Assembly: GCA_944390305.1 (NCBI GenBank)
Contig: CALXPX010000007.1
Location: forward strand, 1 to 20,495
Direction: 5' to 3'
Length of the DNA: 20,495 nucleotides
DNA from: an uncultured Clostridia bacterium
GTDB taxonomy: Bacteria; Bacillota; Clostridia; TANB77; CAG-508
Part shown: positions 6,752 through 15,600 of the stretch, in pieces
How positions within the stretch are numbered: position 1 is the stretch's first letter
Layout: each line of letters opens with the position of its first letter
Program-made: the position numbers and the translations under genes
The notes under the pieces: generated by a model
The model's database searches: none
What the model saw: the letters and a program-made list of their open reading frames with translations, nothing else
Told to the model about the DNA's origin: nothing

Positions 6752-7387
6752 CTAATCTACTGTACCAAATTTATTTAATGGCCAGAATCTTATAACTACT
6801 TTACTTTCTATTTTTTCTAAAGGTATACACCCAAAAGCTCTACAATCTTTTGAATATTCTCTGTTGTCTCCCATTGCAAAAACACAATTATCTGGTACAA
6901 CAAAATCCTTTAATGCTCCTACAGGATTTGTTATTACATCATCAGTTAAATATGGTTCATCTAATTCAGATCCATTTAAATACACTTTTCCATTTTTTAA
7001 TTCTACATGGTCCCCTGGAAGAGCAATTACTCTTTTTATGTAACTATCTTTTCCTATTTCTAAAACATGATATGTGAATTTTTCCCATATATTTGTAGGT
7101 TCATTTTCGTATTTTGCAATAGGATTTTGTACTTCACTTGCAGTTAATTCATCGGCATTATTGCTAGGTGCTTCAAATGTAATAATATCTCCTCTTTGTG
7201 GCATTTTTTTCATTGTCCTTGGCAGTCTATTTAAAATTAATCTATCGTTTTGCTGTAACGTAGGAAACATTGATGTCTGTTTTACTATAGTTGGAGTACC
7301 TACAAAATACTTTATAAGAATTGCTATAACAATAGCAATTATAAAACAATATATCCATTCTAAAATATTTTTTAGTCTATCACTCAT
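6752..7387 (-). CDS. lepB: Type I signal peptidase
   Basis: This membrane protease removes signal peptides from exported proteins on the outer side of the membrane. The 211-residue protein has one N-terminal membrane segment (about 12-30), then the catalytic serine motif TSMFPTL (Ser39), RGDIITF, the catalytic lysine in YIKRVIALPGD (Lys118), and the C-terminal box MGDNREYSKDCRAFG. That box has Cys where Ser is usual in the DSR triplet; the change is not at a catalytic position. About 35 residues between RGD and the lysine box form an insertion, often seen in Gram-positive enzymes. It lies 9 bases from genes on both sides in the walR operon. The single membrane segment fits the Gram-positive (SipS-like) form. 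Confidence 0.94.
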   Translation of the reverse strand: MSDRLKNILEWIYCFIIAIVIAILIKYFVGTPTIVKQTSMFPTLQQNDRLILNRLPRTMKKMPQRGDIITFEAPSNNADELTASEVQNPIAKYENEPTNIWEKFTYHVLEIGKDSYIKRVIALPGDHVELKNGKVYLNGSELDEPYLTDDVITNPVGALKDFVVPDNCVFAMGDNREYSKDCRAFGCIPLEKIESKVVIRFWPLNKFGTVD

Positions 7388-7396
7388 CTTTTTCCT

Positions 7397-8773
7397 CTAT
7401 TTCTTAACAGGTATTTTTATTGTAACTTCTGTACCCTCATTAACTTTACTTTTAATAGTAATACTTCCACCATTCTTTTCCATTATTTCCTTTGCTATTG
7501 AAAGACCTAAACCTGTTCCTCCTAGCTTTCTTGAACGTGCCTTATCTACTCTATAAAATCTTTCAAAAATTCTTTCTAAATCTTCTTTAGGGATTCCTAT
7601 ACCTGTATCTTTTATTTTTATGTAAGCATCATTATGCACATATCCAACATAAATATCTACTTTACCACCATCCGGTGTATATTTTATACTATTACTTAAA
7701 ATATTTAATATTACTCTTTCTACTCCATCCCTATCTGCAAATACCATTGGAACGTCAGCAGTTACGAAACATTGTACCTTCTGATTTTTTCTTTTTATTT
7801 CTATCTCGAATTTCTCTTTGCATAATTTAGCAAGTTCTCCTAAATCAAATTCTTTAGGTTTATTACTTATTCTATCACTATCATACTTAGAAAGAGTAAG
7901 TAAATCTTGTACTAATTTTTCCATTCTGTCTGCATTATCATTAATTACATTTAAAAAATGGCTTTCAGTTTCTTTATCACATCCACCATCTAAAAGAGTT
8001 TCCGAATAACCTTTTATAGACGTTATTGGTGTTTTTAATTCATGCGATACATCAGCAACAAATTCTTTTCTCATATTATCTAATTTTACATGTTCAGTAA
8101 TATCTTGTATAACTACCATTACTCCAGCAGGCATATCTACTTCATCTCTAAATGGTATAAAAAATAAATTCATTGAACCTTGTGCATTTTCTATCTTTTT
8201 TTCAGAAGATGTCCAACTGTCTAAATATATTATTTTCTCCATATTTATGTCTGGATATTTTTCAAATATATCTTTAAAAGTGTTATTGTTTTCTTTAAGT
8301 TCCAACATCTTTTTTGCCGCTGGATTTATATATGTAACTTTTCCATCCATATTAAATGTTATAACTCCATCTGTCATATGCTCTAATATGGTTTCTTTTT
8401 GTTTTCTTTCACTATTAGAATCTTTTAAATTCTGTTTTAACTCTTTAATTATTTCATTTACAGATTCTGTAAGCTCATCTTCTGGAGCATTAATATCTAT
8501 ATTATTTATATCTGTACTAAAGACTGCTTTTTTAGCTCCTTTTAGCATTTTTGACATAGGTTCTATATATTTTTTTACCTCTATTATAGCTATAACTATT
8601 GTAAAAGCAGAGAATAATAAAAGTAAAATTATAGTTATATTCCTGACATTGTCAACATACTGCATTGGATTTACTCTAAGCAAAATATTAGAAAAGTATA
8701 TTCCCATAAAACTTATTATGCTTATACCAACAATAAAAATAGATAGTATAATTTTCATTTGAAAATTTTTCAC
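7397..8773 (-). CDS. walK: WalK/PhoR-like sensor histidine kinase
   Basis: This 458-residue membrane kinase should phosphorylate the response regulator encoded just upstream. Domains in order are: membrane segment 1 (about 7-30), a very short outer loop of about 15 residues, membrane segment 2 (about 46-66), a HAMP-like linker (67-115), a PAS domain (about 125-230), the dimerisation and phosphoacceptor helix with SHELKTP (His244), and the ATPase domain with N box NILSNSIKYT (357-366), G1 DTGIGIP, F box FERFYRVD and G2 GGTGLGLS. All kinase motifs are intact. The start is GTG at 8773, six bases after GGAGG; a later ATG at 8758 has no ribosome site. WalK is the best family fit, but PhoR-like kinases share this layout and the large outer sensor domain of Bacillus WalK is missing. 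Confidence 0.85.
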   Translation of the reverse strand: MKNFQMKIILSIFIVGISIISFMGIYFSNILLRVNPMQYVDNVRNITIILLLLFSAFTIVIAIIEVKKYIEPMSKMLKGAKKAVFSTDINNIDINAPEDELTESVNEIIKELKQNLKDSNSERKQKETILEHMTDGVITFNMDGKVTYINPAAKKMLELKENNNTFKDIFEKYPDINMEKIIYLDSWTSSEKKIENAQGSMNLFFIPFRDEVDMPAGVMVVIQDITEHVKLDNMRKEFVADVSHELKTPITSIKGYSETLLDGGCDKETESHFLNVINDNADRMEKLVQDLLTLSKYDSDRISNKPKEFDLGELAKLCKEKFEIEIKRKNQKVQCFVTADVPMVFADRDGVERVILNILSNSIKYTPDGGKVDIYVGYVHNDAYIKIKDTGIGIPKEDLERIFERFYRVDKARSRKLGGTGLGLSIAKEIMEKNGGSITIKSKVNEGTEVTIKIPVKK

Positions 8774-8786
8774 AATATGCCTCCAA

Positions 8787-9536
8787 TTACTTAGATTCTA
8801 TATAATATCCTACTCCTCTTTTTGTAATTAATATTTTAGGATTTGCAGTGTTTTTTTCTATTTTCTCTCTTATCCTTCTTATTGTTACATCTACTGTCCT
8901 TATATCACCATAGTACTCATATCCCCATACCTTTTCAAGTAAATCTTCACGAGTAACAACTTGTCCTGGTTTTTGTGCAAGATATCTTAAAACTTCAAAT
9001 TCTCTTCTTGTAAGATCTGTTACTGTTTGTCCTCTAACTTCTACTTCAAATTTATCCAAGTCTAAACTTAAGTCACCTACTACTATTTTGTTGCCTCTTG
9101 TTATTGGACTAAGTAAATCTTGCTCGTTTTGTTCTACTTTTCGTAAATTAGCCTTTACTCTTGCTATAAGCTCTCTTACACTAAAAGGTTTTGTCATGTA
9201 ATCATCTGCACCAATTTCTAATCCTAAAATTTTATCTATTTCTTCACCCTTTGCAGAAAGCATTATAATTGGTGTTTTACTTAATGTTTGTCTTATTTTT
9301 TTACATACAGTAAGTCCATCTGCTTTTGGTAGCATAATATCTAATAATATTAAGTCAGGCTTTTGCGTCAAAGCAAATTCCACTGCTTCTTCCCCATCTC
9401 CTGCTGTTATTGTTTTATATCCTTCTTTTTCTAAATTAAATACTAGCAAATCTGAAATTGATTTTTCATCATCTACTATTAATATTTTCTTTTTAACATC
9501 TTCATATTTATTTACATTTTCCATGGTATTTTGCAC
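8787..9536 (-). CDS. walR: OmpR-family response regulator, WalR-like
   Basis: This 249-residue DNA-binding regulator has a receiver domain (about 16-130) with acidic pair Asp22/Asp23, phosphoacceptor Asp66 in LLDIMLP, and the conserved Lys in MTKPF. A winged-helix domain follows (about 150-247) with LTRREFEVLRYLAQ and the recognition region TVDVTIRRIREKIE, then TKRGVGYYI. That last part is very close to WalR (YycF), which controls cell-wall hydrolases in Firmicutes; a PhoB/PhoP-type role is the alternative. The start is GTG at 9536, seven bases after GGTGG; the in-frame ATG at 9524 lies too far from that site. It is the first gene of the operon and follows its own promoter. Confidence 0.9.
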   Translation of the reverse strand: MQNTMENVNKYEDVKKKILIVDDEKSISDLLVFNLEKEGYKTITAGDGEEAVEFALTQKPDLILLDIMLPKADGLTVCKKIRQTLSKTPIIMLSAKGEEIDKILGLEIGADDYMTKPFSVRELIARVKANLRKVEQNEQDLLSPITRGNKIVVGDLSLDLDKFEVEVRGQTVTDLTRREFEVLRYLAQKPGQVVTREDLLEKVWGYEYYGDIRTVDVTIRRIREKIEKNTANPKILITKRGVGYYIESK

Positions 9537-9568
9537 AAAAGTCCCACCTTTCCTTTTACTATAGTATA

Positions 9569-9597
9569 TTTATACCACACTAGGGAGAAATTATCAA
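9569..9597 (-). promoter_or_regulatory. Promoter of the walR operon
   Basis: On the minus strand, TTGATA (9597-9592) and TATAAA (9574-9569) are 17 bases apart, and the -10 box is preceded by TGG, forming an extended -10. The predicted start is near 9562, about 26 bases before the GTG start of walR. It lies between the terminator of the preceding gene and walR. Confidence 0.7.
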
Positions 9598-9609
9598 TAT
9601 TTAAGTGCA

Positions 9610-9642
9610 AAAAAATCCTCAATTAGGCAATACCTAATTGAG
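9610..9642 (-). terminator. Strong terminator after the glucan synthase gene
   Basis: A perfect 10-base inverted repeat (9642-9633 and 9627-9618) with a 5-base loop is followed on the minus strand by GATTTTTTT. It begins five bases after the stop codon of the giant gene and insulates the walR promoter from it. Confidence 0.9.
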
Positions 9643-9647
9643 AGATT

Positions 9648-12600
9648 TTAATATTTTACTGTTATATTAAAGCTTCCATTTTTGTCTAATTTAATTTCAT
9701 CTACTTTCTTATTTTCAAATATCATTTCTATATTATTTTCATCATATTCATTCTCTTTAATTTCTTTATTCCTTTCATATTTTATATCATATATAGCATT
9801 TTTCCATCTGAATTTTACTTCAAAGTTTTCCCATTCTTTTGGAATGCAAGGTTCAATTTTTAATATTCCATGGTTTATTTTTAATCCTAAAATATACTCT
9901 ACTTGCAGAGTATACATCCATCCACTAGATCCTGTATACCAAGTCCATCCTCCTCTTCCTGCTAAATTATCTGCTGTATAAATATCTGCTTCTACAGCAT
10001 AAGGTTCTACTTTATATTTTATCGCTAACTCTTCTGTTCTTGAATGCTCTATTGGATTTATCATTTTATACATTTCAAACATCTTGTCATTTCGTTTTAA
10101 AATAGCTTCAGCTATTGCACACCAAATAGCCGAATGAGTATACTGTCCACCATTTTCTCTCATACCAGGTGCATATGATGCAATATACCCTGGCTTAAAT
10201 TCTTCATTTTCAAATGGTGGTGTTAAGAGTTTTATCAAATTATTTTCCTTGTCTACTAAATATTTTTCTACGCTCTCCATCGCTATATATTTTTTATCAT
10301 TATCTCCTGCACCTGAAATTACTGACCAACTTTGTGAAATTCCATCTATTTTACATTCTTTATTATTAATACTTCCTAAAACTTTTCCATCATCTGCAAC
10401 TGCCCTTTTATACCATCTACCATCCCATCCTATAGTATTTAGATTTCTTTTTAATCTTTCTGCAATTTCCATAAGCCTTTCATATTCATCACTTTTTTCA
10501 TCTGATCCGATTGTTTTTACATCTACATTTTTATTTTGTTCATTTAATACAATAGCCGTTTCTTTATTTGCAAATCTTGTTACATGTTTTGAAAACTCAG
10601 CAAATTTTATTAGTATACTGTATAAGAAAAATCCAAGCCATACACTTTCTCCTATTCCTTTTTCTCCAACTTTATTCATTCCATCATTCCAATCTCCACC
10701 TTGAATTTTAGGAAAATCTTTAAAATCTAATGATTTATTAATTGCTCTCATACAGTGATGATAAATACTCTCTATTTTATCTGATGGTAAAAATACATCC
10801 ATATAATCATGTTCATTTTCATTAAGAACTCTTCCAGATACATATTCAGCATTTTCATTAAGTATTGAATAATCTCCAGTAAATTCTATATAAGTTATAA
10901 CTGCATAAGGCAACCACAACAAATCATCAGAATATCTAGCTCTTATACCAAGTAAAGAATCATTGTGCCACCAGTGTTCTACATCCCCTTCTATAAATTG
11001 ATGCTTTGCATGTAAAAGTATTTGATTTTTTAATATTCCTGGATCTATATACTTCATATTCATCGCATCTTGAAGTTGATCTCTATACCCAATAGCTCCT
11101 CCTGATTGATAAAATCCCGTTTTGCCTAGTATTCTTGATACAATACTTTGATATACTAGCCATCCATTTTGAAGAACATTAAATGAATCTAGAGGAGTAC
11201 TAGCTTCTATAATTTTTACTTTTTCCTTCCAATATTTTTTTACATCCTCTAATGCTTCTTTTTCACTGCCCAAATATTTATTTCCTATTTCAATACACCT
11301 TAATTCTGTTTCTTCACATCCCAAAATAATACTAATTTCTTTTGCCTCTAAAGAGTCTATCTCTACATCTAAAATAATTTTATCATCTTTTATATTTATT
11401 TTTTCACTACTTATAATATATGTGTAATAATTAGGATTTAAGTTATTTTTTAATAATACCATATTTAAATTTTCTTTATATATATAATTTATAAATCTAT
11501 TCTTTTTTTCACCTAATATGAAATCTACATCATATATGATCTTTATACTTTTTTTGGCAAGTCCAGTATTTTTCAACTTCAGTAGACTAATTTTCAAACT
11601 ATCTTCCTTAGGTATAAATATATTTAGTTTTTGTTCTATATCATTACTATTATGTTCAAACCTAGAATATCCAAATCCATAATAAATATAATAATTTTTT
11701 TCGTCAGGTTTAGGACTTGCTCCTATAGACCAAATTTTATTTTCATCTTTTATAAATATAGATTCTGAAGGTTTATCTAGTAATGCATCATTTGAGAATT
11801 CTGTAATTCTATTCATTTTACTATTTTTATACCAAGTATATCCACCTAAAGATTCTGTAACTAATGTTCCAAATTTTTCATTTGCCATAATATTACACCA
11901 AACAGAAGGAGTCTTTTTATTTTTATTTACCATTATTACATATTCCATGCCATCTTTAGTAAATCCACCATATCCATTATAATATAATAAATCCATATTT
12001 TCTAAAAGAGATTTTTCGCTTGAAATAATTTCTGCTGTTTCATTTGTTTTTATACATAGATTTTCATCTTCTTTCTTTAATTCTTTTTTTGATTCCTCAT
12101 TAATTTGTACAAACAGTGCCCCTAGTTTTGAATCAATAATTAAATTTGCTCTCGCTTCTAGTACCCTTTTATCTTCTCTGGAAATGTTATTTAATATTTT
12201 CACATTTTGCACTTTTATATCTTCTTCTGTAATAACTACAATATCTACTAATATATTTTTTATATCAAAATATTCTTTAGCTTTCATAACTTCTTCTATT
12301 AAATAAATATCATTCTTATCTCGTATTTTTACAAGAAGTATAGGATTATCTCCAGATATTCCATATTTCCATATTTTTTCATTAGAAAAGTCTTGCTCAA
12401 AATTATTTACTTTATTTTTATATTCTGGATATAAAAGCTTTTCTAACATTTTTTGATATATATCTATATCTTGCCCTTTTATTCTTAAATACCTGGTTTC
12501 TGCATCTGTATGTCCTTTTGCAATTTCAAATATTCTATTTAAACTTTCAGAATTAATATATTCTTTTAAATTTTGCGTAGCTTCTTCTTTGCTATCTCCT

Positions 12601-15600
12601 GCTGCATTTATCAAATAAAGTGTTTTTAATTCATCTGGTTTTACATTTACTATTCTTCTCATTGCAATAATTGGCTGAACAGTAGTTGCAACTTTTTTAG
12701 AAAGCTGAGTTGAATTTACAATTGCATCTGGCATACCTAAATTTCCTCTTGATACAAATTTTTCTTTATCTATTTCAAACTCCATATCTCCGTCGTCAAA
12801 AACTAAATTTGTTGCAAAAAAACTGCTTTGCTTTTTATCTTCCCTTGTTCTTCTAGTATAAATAATACCTTCATCTATTTTTTCATAATCTATAAACATT
12901 TTGTTAAAAGTAGGATGAGCATAAAATCCTTCAAAACTTGCCAATAGTAAGTCCATATAACTTGTTACTTCCAATGTTAAATCTGTAGTACCTGTATTTT
13001 TTATTTCTATACTTCTAACTTCTATAGGTAAATTTGGTACGATTGTAACTTTTACAATTATAGTTATATTACCATCTTGCATAATTAATTTATTTTCAGA
13101 AGGTGTAAATATTACTTTTACATCTTTTCCTATTGCATCAAAGACCTTTTTAGAATTTACGTCTTTTATATAAATATGCATATTATCACTTATTATATTA
13201 TTTCCATACTTACTATAACTACTTCCATCATCTTTCATAACAATTGTATACTTTCCATTTGCAAGCACATTTGTTCCCGATGTTCTTTGAGTATATTCAT
13301 TATAATCTTTATACTTAATTTTCTCTACTTTTTCTTTTTTCTCCTTTGTAGTTATAACATTATCTGGCATTCTTTCTTCTAACAAAATTTCCACTCCTTC
13401 CATTTCAGGATTTCTCATAAATCTTTCTTGAAAAATTTTATTATTAAATAAATTATCTATAGATGTAAAAATTAATCCCTGGTGGTGAGCCATAAATGTT
13501 TTATTAACTGCCATTTTAGGTTTATAGTCTATTGATTCATAAAAACCATACTTACCAACAACGCCATTTTTAGCCAAAACCTTTAAATTTTGAACCGCTT
13601 CTTCTGGATAAAACATTAAAGACAATGCTGTAGCATATGGGCTTACAACAACTTCTGCCTCTAGCCCTCTTTTTAATCCAAGCCAAGGTACACCAAATGT
13701 TTTATATTGATAATTTCCCTTAAAGTCTTTATTATTGTATGCAGATTCAGAAATTCCCCAAGGTATGCCTAATTTCTTAGCATATTTCTTTTGACTTAGT
13801 ATAGAGAACAAGCAAGATTCATCTAAAAGAGTGGTTGGATACGAAGGAATGTTTACATTTGGCATTAAATATTCAAATGCAGTTCCTCCCCAAGAAACTA
13901 ATCCCTTATATAATCCCATTTTAGTAAGAGTCCTACTTAAATTATTCCAATGTTTACTTGGAACATCTTTTTTAGCAATAGCAACTATACTTGTCTGTCT
14001 AGCTTCAGTTGCTAATAAATCATAATATGAATCTGTAAGTATATTATCTTGGGCATTGTATCCTATAGAAAATAATCCTATCTTTGGATTATACAACTTA
14101 CTAAAATCAGTATTTTTTATAATATTATCAATCTTTTTTACTAAATCATATTGCTCTACGTTCTTTTCTAGTAAAAATTGTTTTACTGTATAAAGATATC
14201 CGACAAAATTACCACTATCTACAGAAGAAATATACATTGGCTTTACTGGTTCTAATGTATAAATATTATACCAGTTATATAAATGTCCATTCCATTTTGT
14301 TAAATTTTCTACTACTTCTATAGTACTTGTTAATCTATCTATTGTAGATGGCAGATCTTCAAACTTCAAATCATATGCAGCTACAGTAGATAGTATATAT
14401 AATCCTATATTAGTAGGAGAAGTAATTGGTGCAATTTTTCTTTTTCTATCCCCTTGATAATTATCTGATGGTAAAGAATTTACTACATTATCTTTAAAAA
14501 ATTGCCAAGTTTTATTTGCTTCTTTTAATAAAAATTCTTTATCTTTATCTAATAAAATTCCTTTATTTGTCTCTTCTATTTTTTTACTAAATTCATGCAT
14601 AAACCATGGTGCTAAAATCCACATAATTCCTAAAATCCAAAATACCAGATTTGCACTTAAAAATATTATTCCTAATATTGGATTTACTATCATAGACAAG
14701 TAATAATCTTTTATTTCTTCTTTTTTATTTCTTTCGGCCTCCTCTGCAGTAGTCCATTCAAGCATGAAATTATGTGATATTTTCATTCTATATATACTTT
14801 TTATGAATGCATTTATCTCTAAATATGCCATATCTGGTAATATACTTAGTTCTATTAAAAACTTATAAATACAGATTTGAAATTTTGAAAACTTTTTAGC
14901 AATTAGTTCTTGTTTATTACTATTAGCATTTAATAGCATTTCAATTAATTTTAAAATAGTTGGAAAGGCTATAAAAAATAATGCTAATATAATAAAACAT
15001 GTAACATTTTTATTTGTCATAAATGTCATCAGTAATATACTTATAATAATTAAAAGTATAAAAAGCTCTTTTAAATCTCTTACTATATTATCTAATATTT
15101 TATATTTAGATAAAGCATTAAGTGTAGATTTTATCCAAGGAAGTACTTGTACATCTCCCCTTATCCATCTATGTTTTCTTATTTTATATGCTAAATAATT
15201 CGATGGATATCCATCCATAAGCACAATATCTGAAGCTAAACCACACCTTAAAAAGCTACCTTCTAATAGATCATGACTAAGAACTGTATTTTCTGGTATA
15301 ACATCTTTTAAAACTTCATTAAATACATCTAAATCATATATTCCTTTTCCTGTATAAATTCCTTCATCGAAATTATCTTGATAAACATCTGATATTGCAT
15401 TTGTATAAAGATCTGTACCTCCTTCTGCTGAAAAAAGTCTAGTAAATATATTTCTTCTTTCATCTAAAATATTAACACCTATTCTTGGTTGAATTAAAGC
15501 ATGTCCACTGCAAACTGTATTTGTTATTTTATTAACTTCTGGTTTATTTAAAATATGTGCCATTGCTCCAACTAATTTTTCCGCAGTTCCTAACACTAGT

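Noticed and set aside
8247..8762. A 171-residue plus-strand open frame opposite the kinase gene
   Set aside because: It is antisense to an intact histidine kinase, has no ribosome site, and its hydrophobic content mirrors the AT-rich codons on the other strand. The same applies to the frames at 7074-7556, 10249-10704 and 4770-5108.
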